Below are positions 28,001-38,640 of a stretch of DNA of 64,000 nucleotides, in pieces. Made by a program: the position numbers and the translations under genes. Location: NCBI GenBank assembly GCA_038380795.1, contig CM076259.1, positions 60,593,938 to 60,657,937 of the forward strand. The letters are read 5' to 3'. The first letter of the stretch is position 1, and the number at the start of each line of letters is the position of its first letter. Source of the DNA: Pyrocephalus nanus. Its lineage: Eukaryota; Chordata; Aves; Passeriformes; Tyrannidae. The notes under the pieces are model-generated. The model did not search any database. It saw only the letters and a program-made list of their open reading frames with translations, and was not told where the DNA came from.

Positions 28001-31000
28001 GCAGTTGAGTTAATGTGCTTGTTATTTATACTGTAACTGTTTGACAGCAATCTCACATGCTCAGCATAAGCATACACACAAAAAAAAACCCCAGCTTCTC
28101 CCATCTTCTGACAGTAAAAGCACGAGGTAAATCCCATCCATTTGCACATAGCTGAAACAAATTCTATGTTACATATTGTAATATAACTTTAAAGTTACTA
28201 GAGTAATCCTGTTTTTCTCAGGAAATGTGTGCGAAAATAATGGAATGAAAAGTGGAAATGTACAGTGCTCCTAAATAATTCCATTATTTTAAAATAATTA
28301 AAATGTTTAATTAATGGGATTAAGAGTAGAAAATAAATTATGAAATAGGCATGTTAGGTTTGTAGGTTCACCCACAGAGGGCAAGAAGAGGGAAAGTACA
28401 GTATTTGTAAAGATTAGTACATCTATCAGGAAGTTCTTTTATTGAGAAACACCTCTGTCATTTGGGTTTGCCACTGTAAAATGGAAAACACATTATGATG
28501 ATGGTATTTGATGTCCTCACCTTCTCCACATCCTCTGGAAGCATGCAGATGTCCTGCAATGAACGATTCAAGGGTATAGCACTTATGTTCAAAGGAGAAG
28601 TAGAACCTGTGGATATAACAAGAACTTTTATTAGTTATTTCTTTCTCTGCAGCTCCCAGGATGCGTGCAGAGCGACTTCAAGAAAGCAGAGAAAACTTTC
28701 TTTCCCAAACAGAACACTGCTGGGGCTGGAAGTTGTGGTGGAAGTTAAGGAGGAGAGAAATGTGAGACACACTGGCATTTAAACTACTCTGACAACCTGA
28801 AGCACGAGCATCAACTATCAGAGAAACATAGTTTAAATGTCATGCAGTGACAGCACTTCACTCCCACACCAGTCCTCTCCCAGCTACGGCCTGAGCTGCT
28901 GGGGATAACCACAGCCAGAACCTGAGGCTGGGTTTATAGTGATGCTCTGCAGTTGGCAACAGAGCCAGGTGACACTGTGCTCTTCTCGTTCATAATTCCT
29001 GGAAGAAAAAGAAATCTCACTGCTATCTGGGCGTGCAGAGAGACATGTCAGCCTTAAAAGATTCCCTGTATCACTGCTGGCATTGTGTGACTACAGCAAG
29101 TTTAGAAAACACTTTGCCGTTATGTTTCCATACCCCAAGGAAATCTCTCTCCTGTTTCCAAATGCAACCCATACTGCGTGGTAATAAGTACAACTGCGGC
29201 ATTAGCCACAGTACTCCCTGCCTTTCAGAACAGCAGTTTTCTTCTCCTGGCAATCACTGATGAGTATGGTTGAGCATGTGAAACAGAATTAATCTCTTTT
29301 TCCCCCAATAAGAACTTTTCACTGTGCAGCAGAGCACACATCAGGTTTTGTACAGATGAACCATGGACTGCTTTTTATATGTAAATATACGTATAGCTGC
29401 AATATTCTTTCCCAGAAAACTGGAAGTGTGAGATCATGCCCTCAGAAGCATTTGGACGATGCTCTCAGGCACATGATGAGGTTCTTGGAGTGTCCTGAGA
29501 AGGGCCAAGAGTTAAACTCAATGATCCTCGTGACTCCAGCTCAGTGTATTCTATGATTCTATATATTGTTTTCAAAGCACTCACAGCCACTGTTACAAGA
29601 AATTTAATGGAAAGATGATCAAGAATATATGTAATGTCTACAAACGTACATACTAATGAGATACGAAAGAAAATAACTGACACTGACAGGTGTTTACTAC
29701 CTCTTTTTGCACCTTAAACTCAAGCAATTTCTCTTTCATTCTCGTGATTTCAGGATAAAATATCCTGTAAGTAAATGGCCACCACACACAGTATTTAAAG
29801 CCTTTGGGGATAGCATGGCTTAATTAAAGGCTTTTTATGTAAAAAAAAGTCATTCCTAAACTTGTTTAAAATTCATAGAAAGGCTAAAGAAGTTCCATAA
29901 GATATGATCATAATTTATAAAAACCTTTTCTACGACTAAGGGGTGCTGACTCTCAGGCCTAGTTTAGATTATTTAAATTGCCTTATTTATAGAAACTATG
30001 TTATACTGCCCTAAGCATCAATGATATCAGGCTGGAAAGTCAATACTGTATTGAGCATAGCAACCTAGTGTTTTTGTACAGAATTATTAATACCTCCATT
30101 GTGTATACCATGAAGGAAAAATAAAAACAGATTTAATGGCCTATTAGGCTATTTTCATACCTACTTGATGATTCATCTTACTGGATAAGCAATGCTAAAA
30201 GCTCTACAGATTGATAAAAGCCTACATTCTCATCTGTTAAGATAACGAACATTACTCTCTGAACTAAAAATAATAAGCAGAAACAAGGAAATTACAAAAT
30301 TATTCCTTTCTCTTTCAAATATAAGATACAATTCATCCTAAATGTAATTTTGAAATCTAATGGGAACTTTCTCATTTGTTCACTCTTGCATCCCATCTGC
30401 CTCTTAAAGTAGAAAGAATGTTAAGTGAGAAGCAGCACAGGAAGGAAGCTGGGTCTGATGCAGAAAAATTATCAGGTTGCCGTTGTGCTCCTGAACACTA
30501 TTGCCTGGAGCCTGCTGGGGCTGGGGAACGAGCCCTAAAGAGTCAAAGAAGGAAGTGACCTTGATGCACATAGAGGTCAAAAGCAAGAACAAGCCCTGTG
30601 AACTGTCAGTGACACATCAGCCACAACAAAGCCCCCAGAAAACAGCAAACTCAGTCACAAACTCTTCATGAACAATGACAGAGCCTTTCAGAAGGTTGAA
30701 TGAGGCCACCAGAGAATGGCTCTTAAACATATGAACAAGGCCTAACAGGAATCTCCTGGGTACAGCAGAAAAATCCCACTAAACATAAACATTAAACCCC
30801 ACTGAAAAAAATTTTCTTACATCTTATGCATCCGTCATCAATTCTCTTGTGAGAAACAACCTCTTAGATACCAGTTGAAAGGATAGCAAGTCAGGAAATG
30901 CTATTGCATAATTCCTGCCTTCAAATTAGGCATTTTATTTCTTCTTTTTCATTTTGCTCTTTTGCTTTTCACATCCTCATAGTCCTGGACAATGCAGGAG

Positions 31001-34000
31001 ATCTCCCTCCCCAGGCTACCCAGTAGCAAGTTAAATGGCTAAAAGCAACAAGGAAGGATGAAATGCAGAAGTTTTCACTTCATACAGAACAGGCCAGAGC
31101 CTAAAGCAGAGAAAGCCCACCACACTGTGCAGTGTCTAACAGGATCCTTTACTCCTATTTTTAGTAAAATCAAGGATACTACTTCTTCAGTCACTTCTCT
31201 GCCACATCCCTCCCTTTGCTTTCTGGAGAGCAAGCAGTGCTGCTAACCCAGCACAAGCTCGTGGCACGTCCGACTCGTGCCAGAAGACCGAGTCACGCAC
31301 AATTTATTTGTTCTTACACACGTGCCTCGCAGTTCCCATTGACCCCGAGAGCCTGGACTGTGTTTTCCATACCCAGCTACCCAAACCCGCGTGACTGGCC
31401 CCAGCCAGCCCAAACTGCTGGGTGCGGTTTCCTTCTCCCTGACTGGCACTTCTCAACGGCACGAAGCCAACAAAACACCCAGAAGCAGGAAACAACCATA
31501 ATCGTCACCATCCTAACTGTTGACGACAGCCTATCCTGGATGACAAAGCTGTAATTATTAAGAGTTCCCAGTCCTGCAATGGCATGTGCCTGTTTGAGAT
31601 CTGGCTGCCAACTTGAGACCTTGGAGGACCTCTGGGTGAATAGCTAGGAAGGATCAGAACCTGGTTCTCAATGGAGTGTCATTCTAGGACTACTACTGAC
31701 CAAAGGGGGAAGAAAAAAACGAAAATAGAAACAAAAAAACAAATGCTAGCCTCTGTCATTTTTATTTCTAATAGAAAGGCAGGATGAAAACTCCCTGCTG
31801 TTTGCTTTTATTCCAGGAGAAAAATCAGGCCTCAATTGCAACATCTTTCTGAGGCTCAATGTCTATCATCATAGAATGATTTGAGTTGGAAGGGACCTTA
31901 AAGATTATGTAGTTCCAACCCCCTGCCATGGGTTGGGATGCCACTCACTAGATCAGGTTGCTCAGGACCTCGTCCAACCTGTCCTTGAACACTGCCAGGG
32001 ATGGGATATCTACAATTTCCCCAGGGAAGCTGATTCAGTGCCTCACCCACAGCCAAGCCAGCTGCTCCCCCATCCATCTCTGGGGCACGTGCTGAAAATT
32101 TCCTCTGAACAGTTCTTTATGGGCCTGTGCTGTCCTGAGCCCCCTGACACTGCAGGGACAGAAGGCACCCTGCCCCAGGGGCCACCCTCTGCTAGCAGCC
32201 CTTAGCCAGTGTCTCTTCACAGACAACGCACAGGATATCCGTACAGTTGGAAACTGGTGATGTGTAAAAAGATCCTCTTCTGTACTGGCTGGGGGTTTGT
32301 GTCTCTAAAACCTCAGGTCCACTTGGAAAGGGGAAAAGGAAAAGCAGTCCCACTGTGGCACAAGCCAATTTAGTTGTAACGAGAATGGATGTTAATGCCC
32401 TGTCTCTAAAACCTCAGAATCCAAGGACTCCCTCTTCTTCAGCTAACGTCAAACACAAGACGAATCAGGGAGCCAGGGCACACCAGTGAATCACTCTACT
32501 CAGTGCCCAGATTCATACTCTCTGCTACGGAGAGAAGGATAACAGTGAAGACAAGACAAAGTTGGTAGAAAGCCCATCCAGTGCATGTTCTACATTGCTC
32601 ACAGCTCAGCAATTTTTACATTTTTCCAGCAGTTGCATACTATAGAAGCATTTCTGCACCATGAGAGATGCCTACCACAAGCATGAGAGTCTCCTGTTTT
32701 ACCAAGTCCAACCTTCTGGTTCTCCTTGTATTTTAAGCTTTCTCCTTCTGCCCTCTCTCCTATTTTGAATGACAGCATTTGTCTAATTTGCAATCACCAT
32801 AAGCAAGGCCCACTTCAATTACAGTTGTCTTTCCTAGTGCAAAAATCTTACAACAAAAATGCACCTGCAAAGTTACCTGTTGGATTGACTGGCTCTGACT
32901 GGGGAAGGCCTCTGGGAGAACTGCTGTCACTGTTGCTGACGGGCACAGGCTCCAAAGCATCAGGGTATTGCACAAGATCTGCTGGCTTACCAACAGTTGA
33001 ATTGGAAAGAAACCTCGTCGAAGTCAAATCTCTTTCAGGGAGAGTATAACATTCTTTTCCAGAATGCACAACAGTCGATGTGACAGTGCCTCCTATTAAC
33101 GTCACCTGGGTAAAGCAGTCCTGCTTCAGAGGGGGCATGTCCGAAAGAGTGAAACTATTCAAGGAGGACACAGCAGGATCTCCATCAGAGAAACGGGGAC
33201 AAAAGAAAGTATCCAGCAAAGGTTTGGAGGAATCAGAGTGTGTGTTGTTCCAACACGCCCGGTGCCTTGTAAACCGAATGTCTGTTTGTGTACAGGCAGT
33301 GTTGTGATGTGCAGAATCGCTGTCGCTGTCATCGTGGCTATCCCCAGCACTGCTTTCTTCCCACTGCTCCACATCACTGTCTGGATGTTCTGCTCCCTGC
33401 ATGGTGTTCTGCTCCAGCACCAAAGAGGGCTTCAAACCAGATGCATTTAAAACAGACATGAGAATGTCTTTGATAGCTTCAGCACTGTTTGGATATGATC
33501 CAAAACTTCCAGCATGTCCAATCACTGCTGGCCTTGAAGATTCATCTGTTTAGAAAAAGGAAGAAACCAAAAGGTTAAGAAACAGTCCTAAGAAAAAGTT
33601 AATATAAATATGAATAAAATGCATGTGAATAAATTGATTTCTGACACAGGCAAGAAGACAGGAAAGAGATTAATCACACCACTCCGTGCTGCTTCTTCCT
33701 GCAAGAAAGCTCTTGCTTTCTGTACCCAGGAAGCAATTCTGTCATTGATAAGGCTAGGCAATAAAGCAACAGTAAAGTATCCTGCGCTAGCCAAACACAA
33801 TTAGCTAAGACTTTAATGGTGACTGATTATCAGCATGCTCAATAACATCATTGTTCTACAAAAAGGATGAGGTACAGTTACTGATACAGGTACTGCTCCT
33901 ATTGCCAGTAAAAGAGAAGATTACATTATAGCAACACATATGGAGGATCAATAGAGCAAAAAGAAAAAAAAATGCCCTTAGTCACAGGGTAATAAAAAGT

Positions 34001-37000
34001 CAAGTGCTTGTTTCAGTTCAGTCAGACACTCTTTCTCATGTGGAAATGGCTAAAAGTAACCTTCAGTCCATTATTTATAGGGGTGGCAACATTTACATGA
34101 ACCCATAAAAAACTTCACTCTGTCACAAGTTCATTATAATGCCTCTGAAGGAATCAAAAGCACTGCCTGCCAAGATCCTGTGTGATCTACTGCATAACTG
34201 TAGTTCAACAGAAAATTGAAAAACTGCTTTTAGTGGCAAATATGGTAACATTAACAGGGCACAGAAGTGCACACTGCAACCAGTAGCTATTGAAGAATAA
34301 AATAATTGAGACATTAGACATGAGGTCTATATCCAAGAAGGAACCATTGACCATATCAACACAATGAAGTTAACAACTAACTGTCTCCTTTGGGTAAGAT
34401 AAGTGGTTGTAAAATTCTAAGAATAGATACAATCAAGAAAGATAATTTCCAGGACAAAGAACTCCTAGCTAAGACCACAAGGAATGTTAAACACTGCTGG
34501 TGGGAAAAAAGCAGCAAGTCTTGTAGACTGCAGACTTTGCCCAGAGGTTGCTCTCCTTGACAATATCTCAGCGGAAAACAGTAAACCTCATGAGTCACTC
34601 ACCTGGAAGCCAGCATGCGCTCAAACAGCATAAGGGAATTTACAAATGAAGGAATCAAAACCAAAACAAACCCCCTCAAATACTTTGGAAGAGCAAGTCT
34701 ATATAAAGACCAGCCCTCATCAAGAAAAAGCTGAAAAAATTGAGAACTATAAGCTAGACTGTGAGAGCTGTTAGCAAAGCTATCCTAGTAAAGCCAGATC
34801 AAAAACAGCTGAAGAGCATGTCAGTAATTGGGATCAGTCACCTGCCACTTATCAGGACAAATCTCTTGCAGAAATAGCAGCAAAACTGTGTATTTTAGTG
34901 GCTGCATCTGCATAGAAACACCTTGTCCATGTAGCCAGCCATGGCAGTATAAAGGCAGGAATGGGAAAATTAAACCTAGTTAACTTTCAAGAAAACATAT
35001 TTAAATCTTTTCAGGAAAAGAAAACTATTTTGGTAATTATTACCATTTCAACTGCACACAAATACCTTAACTTGGGCTGCAAACATCATCTTTTCCATGC
35101 AAACCAAAACATTTAGTGTTAGAATAAAAAAAAAAAAATCATTGAATTGTATGGGTTGAAAGGGAATTGAAAGATCACCTAGTTGCAATCTCCCTGCCAT
35201 GGGCAGGGACACCTTCCACTAGACCAGGTTGCTCAAAGCCCCATCCAAGCTGGCCCCGAACACTTCCAAGGAAGAGGCACAACTTCTCTGGGCAACCTAA
35301 TCCAGTGCCTCACCACTCCCCCAGTAAAAAATTTCTTTTTAATATCTAATCTAAATCTACCCTACCAGTTTACAACTATCCCCCCTTCTATCACTACATG
35401 CTTTTGTCCCTCTCCAACATTTTTGTTGGCCCCCTTTAGGTACTGAAAGTCTGCTAGAAGGTTTCTCTGGAGCCTTCTCTTCTCCAGGCTGAACAACCCC
35501 AACCCTTCCAGCCTGTCTTCATAGGAGAGGCACTCATGCCCTCTGATCATCTTCATGGCCTACTATGGACTTGCTCCAACAGGTCCAAGTTCTTCTTATG
35601 TTGTTGGCCCCAGGAGCTGGATGCAGTACTCCAGGCAGGGTCTCACAAGAGCAGAGGAGCAGAACCACCTCCCTTGCCCTGCTGGCCATGCTGCTTTTGA
35701 TGTAGCTCAGGATACACTTGGGTTTCTGGGCTGCAAGTGCACACTACTGGGTCATACTGAGCTTCTCATCAACCAGCATCCCAAGTATTTCTCCTCAGGG
35801 CTGCTCTCAATCCATTCTCCGCCCAGCCTGTATTTGTGCTTGGCATTGCCCCAACTCAGATGCAGGATCTTAAACTTGGTCTTCTTCAATCTTCATTAGG
35901 TCAGCCCAGGCCCACCCCTCAAGTCTGTCAAGGTCCCTCTGGATGGCGTTCCTTCCCTCCAGCCTGTTGACCACACCACACAGCTTAGTATCATTTGCAA
36001 ACATGCTGAGGGTGTGCTCAATCCCACAACTGTCTTCAATTCTTCTGCTCTGCTCTCCTATTGCAAAGCCACTCCAGCAGCCTTTCCGTCCCCTTTCCTC
36101 CTTTGTCATCTCCACTACTCTAGCATCATGGTGCATCTCTGGTACTAATCATATAACCATGCTGACTAAATCTGCTAAGTCCCAGTTCTCAGTGGATTAT
36201 AAGAGAAAAAAGAACAAGTTTTAAAAATTTAATTTGTTCTTCTGCTCTGCAAAGCTTAAAAAACCCACCCAACCTCACAGAAATAAAACAAACAAATAAC
36301 TAAACCAAACAAACAAGAAATAAAAGAATACCCAAAACCAAACATCCCATTTTAAGGTACTATCAGAAATAAGTTAGTTCCAATTCCAAAAAAAAAAAAA
36401 AAATCTCAAAATCAGTTTTGTAACTGTCATGTGAGTAATTATGATAATCTGTTAAAATCTGAGAAACTATTTCCTGAATGAAGAAGTTAACCTTCCAAGG
36501 ATCATCTGAACAGTTCAAGTATTTTACTCGTGAGCATACAAGATGTCAACAGAAGTAAAATGACCACACGGCCATTTAAAAGATAAAAAGCACTCATACT
36601 TTCAAATTGCATAATATATTTGGACAATGTACAACCCTCAAAGTCAATAAACAAGCAACACTCTTCAACCAGACTACAGTTGTTTAGTACCGATAGCTTT
36701 TGTTACCACTACAACCACCAGGAAAACTCCTCACAGGGAGGCATTTTAGAACACACTGGCTGGCATACCTGAGAGAACGGAGATTTGAGGTGTTGGAGCA
36801 AGGCAGCTGATCCTCGCTGAGGGATTTGAAGAACACGCTGACTCAGTGAAAGCCACCTTTAGGCTCTCGTGGTTTAACTAGAACAAGAACACAGAGGCAG
36901 ATAATTTGGTTATAAGACAGCAGCACTCTGCTAATGATAATCTCAGTCTCACGCTCATCCCAGCAGGAAGAATACTGTTCTGATGCCTGCCGATAGCCAC

Positions 37001-38640
37001 CTAATCACTGCCTAGATTTCTGGCTGTCTGACAATCTCCTCAGAAGCATGCACTGTCTGAAGAGCACTGGCATCTCAGCTCTGCATCTCTTGTTTCACTA
37101 CAGAAGGCAGGTGACCAAAAGAAACTCTCCACAGTAGGAGGATTAAACATGTGCACAAGGAATACACAAGACAAAAGGTCTGAATCTGTGATGTCTGTGT
37201 ATCTACCAAAACAACAGCAATGAAGTAGAAAACAATTCAAGGAACCACCAATCTGTACCTGGAAGCACAGGCCTATTTAGAGGTATACAAGATATAAGCT
37301 AAATCTATGAGACCCCAACTCTACAAGCACCTGATCCATGTGCTGCTTGATCTTCCAGCTCTAACAACTAGGAGGAAGCGTGGTCATGTCATCTATTTTG
37401 ATAGAATACACTGTGTGTATTCTACACATTCCACACATGCTGATGTGGTTCACATCAGCAAGGTGGCTGACCCAGCATAAAGAAAGATAGATAATACTCA
37501 GCCTGGCACACAGCCTGGTTGTATTTGGTCAGTATAAGCTGACCAAAATTTTCAATGCATTTGGACTGACTGAGCAGGTTTGTACCAGATCAGCACTTCA
37601 CTTTCTGCAGTGTGTTGCTTCCAATTCAGTATTTCTACCACCAAAGCTGGATTTACTGTATTATCAAACCACTGTAAACTGAATCAGGGAAGCAGTTTAG
37701 TGCAGATACTCGGGGGCTAATTCCAACAAAGGAGTAAGACGCACACAGCAAAGCAAAACATTTCCTCCATAAGCTCACAAATTCCTTGTGAGGAACACAC
37801 ATTTGCCTCCTCCCCATCCACTACCTCAAGTATGTCAGGGACTTGAAGAGCACATCACAGAAACCAGGGAAATCAAAGGGATGCCCTGCTCTGACATGCG
37901 CATTATTAAAAGGCACTTCACCAAGGAGCACCTCATGCCTTCTCTCCACATCAGTGAGAAGTCTCCAGACAAAAGCATCCCCAGGATTCCTGTCACCCTC
38001 CTCTGCACCCAGTGAACAGGAAGTTGAAGGTGTACTGTTCTCTGCCACCCTGTGTGGTTGACCTCTACATTCCCTAGATGGAAAAGGGAGGTGACTCAGA
38101 GTGCAGATATCATCCACGTACATTTCAGACCCACAGAAAGCAGAAGAAATTAAAACCCACATAGAATTTCCCTTTTAACTAAAGAATAATGTTTTAGGGC
38201 AAAAGTAGTATGCTGGATTTAAAATATTTAGCATTTGATTATGCCAGTGCTTAGAGAAATACTGTTTTCAGTACCTGATGGTGTTTTTCCCCTTCTTTAG
38301 AGAAACCAGTGTGTAAGCAGGCTTTATACACAACATATTGTCAGTATTACCGAATAAAGTAGGAATTATTTTTAATTACATTTATTAAATTTTAAAAATT
38401 GTTTTCAATATCAGCAATTAACAGATTCTCCCAAGTTAAGTCGTAATGAAACCTCCAGCATTTAAAAAATATTTACTACAACCATTGACAACTAAAAGCT
38501 GTTCTTTGAAACAAGTCCCCCCAACCAACGAGCACACTGAGACACCATTCAGACCTCCCTTGTCTCACCTTTTCAGAGCAGGGGTGCTTGAAGATTTCTG
38601 TTCTGCTGTAGCTGGCAAGTGCTACTGCATGGAGAGACAT
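15985..38640 (-). CDS. RUBCNL: RUBCNL (Rubicon-like / Pacer) gene, coding span, 15 coding exons
   Basis: RUBCNL promotes autophagosome maturation. The family literature describes it binding syntaxin-17 on autophagosomes, recruiting the UVRAG-class PI3K-III complex and HOPS, and opposing Rubicon. Joining the fifteen exons listed here gives one open frame of 2295 nt (764 residues and a stop). The N-terminal ~310 residues are poorly conserved and rich in Ser/Asp. Residues 312-330 carry the family motif [14 protein letters not shown] Ser-rich segment ends in SGYEGCA near 379-384. The RH zinc domain spans about 505-764, with Cys/His sets C536/C539, C554, C562/C564/C565/H566, C696/C699, C706/C709, C723/C726, C729/C732/H734/C737 and C743/C746. 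RUBCNL is favoured over RUBCN because there is no RUN domain and because exon 12 and exon 14 wording ([35 protein letters not shown]) matches Pacer. All introns are GT-AG except one GC-AG. Introns range from 119 bp to 4.3 kb. The human protein is about 662 residues, so this one is longer at the N-terminus. Confidence 0.95.
16556..16646 (-). CDS. RUBCNL: RUBCNL coding exon 15
   Basis: Encodes residues 698-727, [13 protein letters not shown] followed by [12 protein letters not shown]. This is the classic Rubicon-family CxxC...CxxC element. Together with C696 at the end of exon 14 it forms a C-x2-C pair split by an intron. The acceptor is 'gtag' at 16650-16647 and the donor is GTATG. Its length of 91 nt leaves one base for the next codon. 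Confidence 0.95.
16766..16919 (-). CDS. RUBCNL: RUBCNL coding exon 14
   Basis: Encodes residues 646-697. It contains the helical [20 protein letters not shown] block and ends VDGCE, the first cysteine of the next zinc site. In Rubicon structures this part of the RH domain contacts RAB7. Transfer of that role to RUBCNL is inference. The acceptor is 'tttgcag' and the donor GTAAAG. The following intron is only 119 bp. Confidence 0.95.
18196..18257 (-). CDS. RUBCNL: RUBCNL coding exon 13
   Basis: A short exon of 62 nt encoding [20 protein letters not shown] and the first two bases of Ser646. This is an amphipathic helix linking the zinc-binding halves of the RH domain. The acceptor is 'ctttcag' and the donor GTATGG. 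Its phases fit both neighbours. Confidence 0.93.
18996..19234 (-). CDS. RUBCNL: RUBCNL coding exon 12 (RH domain core)
   Basis: Encodes residues 546-625. It begins with the [20 protein letters not shown] zinc-binding block and continues with the signature WDFKKYYV and NFSK segments, then IWQQPIFNV. This is the best conserved exon of the gene and the one that fixes the family assignment. The acceptor is 'cttgcag' and the donor GTAAGTG. It starts by completing codon 546, begun by the lone A of exon 11. Confidence 0.96.
20254..20318 (-). CDS. RUBCNL: RUBCNL coding exon 11
   Basis: A 65-nt exon encoding residues 524-545, [20 protein letters not shown]. It carries the first CxxC zinc pair of the RH domain (C536/C539). 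The acceptor is 'acacag' and the donor GTAAGTA. It shares a split codon with both neighbouring exons. Confidence 0.94.
21103..21248 (-). CDS. RUBCNL: RUBCNL coding exon 10
   Basis: Encodes residues 476-523. It includes a Leu/Glu-rich helix ([18 protein letters not shown]) and ends [17 protein letters not shown], the conserved entry into the RH domain. The acceptor is 'ccaatag' and the donor GTAAGTT. Confidence 0.93.
21655..21787 (-). CDS. RUBCNL: RUBCNL coding exon 9
   Basis: Encodes residues 431-475, including [20 protein letters not shown] and a [12 protein letters not shown] segment. It corresponds to the helical region before the RH domain. The acceptor is 'ctttcag'. The donor GTGAGT lies after AAGCAGAGA, and this choice keeps the frame into exon 10. 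Confidence 0.9.
22146..22188 (-). CDS. RUBCNL: RUBCNL coding exon 8 (43-nt mini-exon)
   Basis: The smallest coding exon, with 13 full codons ([13 protein letters not shown]) and split codons at both ends. The acceptor is 'tatcacag' and the donor GTATGT. Skipping it would shift the frame, so it should be constitutive. It is supported by phase agreement with exons 7 and 9 and by the acidic 'ELEDL' match to mammalian 'ELGDF'. Confidence 0.85.
23229..24013 (+). mobile_element. LTR-like repeat in RUBCNL intron 7, antisense to the gene
   Basis: It begins with 'tgtgttgggtttgcatggca', the TG-type start I associate with this avian LTR. It contains GC-rich short repeats built on 'cagcccatgg' (about 23555-23710), an AATAAA at 23827-23832 after 'gattggc', and the 'gacagtaattggtgagtgat' 3' block. 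It ends near 24013 and has no retroviral genes inside. It is better preserved than its relative at 14669-15415, so the two are separate insertions and not the two ends of one provirus. The right boundary and target-site duplication could not be fixed by eye. Confidence 0.8.
24231..24335 (-). CDS. RUBCNL: RUBCNL coding exon 7
   Basis: Encodes residues 382-416. It begins by completing the Gly of YEGCA, then gives [17 protein letters not shown] and an acidic [13 protein letters not shown]. The acceptor is 'tggacag' and the donor GTAAGAC. The single G before the donor joins AA of exon 8 to make Glu417. Confidence 0.92.
25191..25196 (-). other. RUBCNL: GC splice donor of RUBCNL intron 6
   Basis: The exon 6 / intron 6 junction reads GAAG|GCAAGT on the minus strand. 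It is a GC donor with an otherwise perfect consensus. Using it makes the Gly codon in SGYEGCA, which matches the family. The nearby GT two bases further on would break the frame. Confidence 0.85.
25196..25403 (-). CDS. RUBCNL: RUBCNL coding exon 6
   Basis: Encodes residues 313-381. It starts [20 protein letters not shown], a block shared by Rubicon and RUBCNL, and then runs through a Ser/Thr-rich stretch to [14 protein letters not shown] chose the acceptor 'tgtccag' at 25410-25404, not the nearer 'gttgcag' at 25385-25379. The nearer site leaves the wrong phase after exon 5 and would remove the conserved ENAHFFVAD residues. The donor is the GC type described separately. Confidence 0.93.
28521..28606 (-). 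CDS. RUBCNL: RUBCNL coding exon 5
   Basis: Encodes residues 284-312, ending MLPEDVEK, which leads into ENAHF of exon 6 as in mammals (VEK|ENAHF). The rest, [17 protein letters not shown], is weakly conserved. The acceptor is 'atccacag' and the donor GTGAGG. The phase fits exon 4 (one base) and exon 6 (phase zero). Confidence 0.9.
29441..29562 (+). mobile_element. CR1 LINE 3'-end fragment
   Basis: A short 3' tail of a CR1 element in plus orientation. It has 'gcatttggacgatgctctc', 'gaagggccaagagttaaact' and the diagnostic end 'tctatgattctat'. It lies in RUBCNL intron 4, antisense to the gene, and is 5'-truncated as most CR1 copies are. Confidence 0.85.
31868..32055 (-). mobile_element. CR1 LINE 3'-end fragment
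   Basis: A reverse-complement CR1 tail starting 'catcatagaatgatttgag', followed by 'ttggaagggaccttaaagat' and 'atcaggttgctcaggacctc'. It runs to the 'gattcagtgcctcaccc' block. It lies in RUBCNL intron 4 in the same orientation as the gene. The GC-rich DNA just to the right (to about 32215) does not read as CR1 and is unassigned. Confidence 0.9.
32877..33545 (-). CDS. RUBCNL: RUBCNL coding exon 4 (large N-terminal exon)
   Basis: A 669-nt exon encoding residues 61-283 with no internal stop. It is Ser/Asp-rich and low in structure: a [20 protein letters not shown] acidic-serine run, then [14 protein letters not shown], which resembles the mammalian LDIRLMRHKAVWIN segment, and later SVNS-type Ser/Pro tracts. 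That resemblance anchors this variable exon to RUBCNL. The acceptor is 'ctaaacag' after a good T-rich tract. The donor is ACAG|GTAAC. It is longer than the matching human region as I remember it. Confidence 0.9.
35139..36036 (-). mobile_element. CR1 LINE fragment (~0.9 kb)
   Basis: A long reverse-complement CR1 piece. It has the 3' tail at 35139 ('atcattgaattgtatgggtt'), the 'accaggttgctcaaagcccc' block, 'caggctgaacaaccccaacc', 'tggatgcagtactccaggca' and the more upstream 'gtatcatttgcaaacatgct'. Insertions and deletions break any reading frame. It is inside RUBCNL intron 3. Confidence 0.92.
36769..36877 (-). CDS. RUBCNL: RUBCNL coding exon 3
   Basis: Encodes residues 25-60, [20 protein letters not shown] and onward to PQISVLS. 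No domain is recognised. It is accepted because a strong acceptor ('cttgttctag'), a GTATG donor and the reading phase fit exons 2 and 4 exactly. The last G joins AT of exon 4 to give Asp61. Confidence 0.82.
37402..37460. repeat. Two adjacent perfect 10-bp hairpins with 3-nt loops
   Basis: Arms at 37402-37411 and 37415-37424 pair perfectly around TGT. Arms at 37438-37447 and 37451-37460 pair perfectly around GTT. Only 13 bases separate the hairpins. They lie in RUBCNL intron 2. Confidence 0.9.
38569..38640 (-). CDS. RUBCNL: RUBCNL coding exon 2 with start codon
   Basis: Encodes residues 1-24, beginning [20 protein letters not shown] and ending CSEK before a GTGAG donor. The whole exon runs 38569-38677, and its first 37 nt are 5' UTR after a 'cttccag' acceptor. 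The ATG at 38640-38638 has A at -3. The frame stays open upstream through exon 1 but contains no ATG there, which is why I chose this start. A short overlapping upstream ORF precedes it. The start residues do not resemble the human N-terminus, so transcript data could move the start. Confidence 0.78.

Noticed and set aside
35139..36224. Several 60-114 codon open frames at 35.1-36.2 kb
   Set aside because: They fall within a CR1 fragment. None is an intact reverse transcriptase or endonuclease frame.
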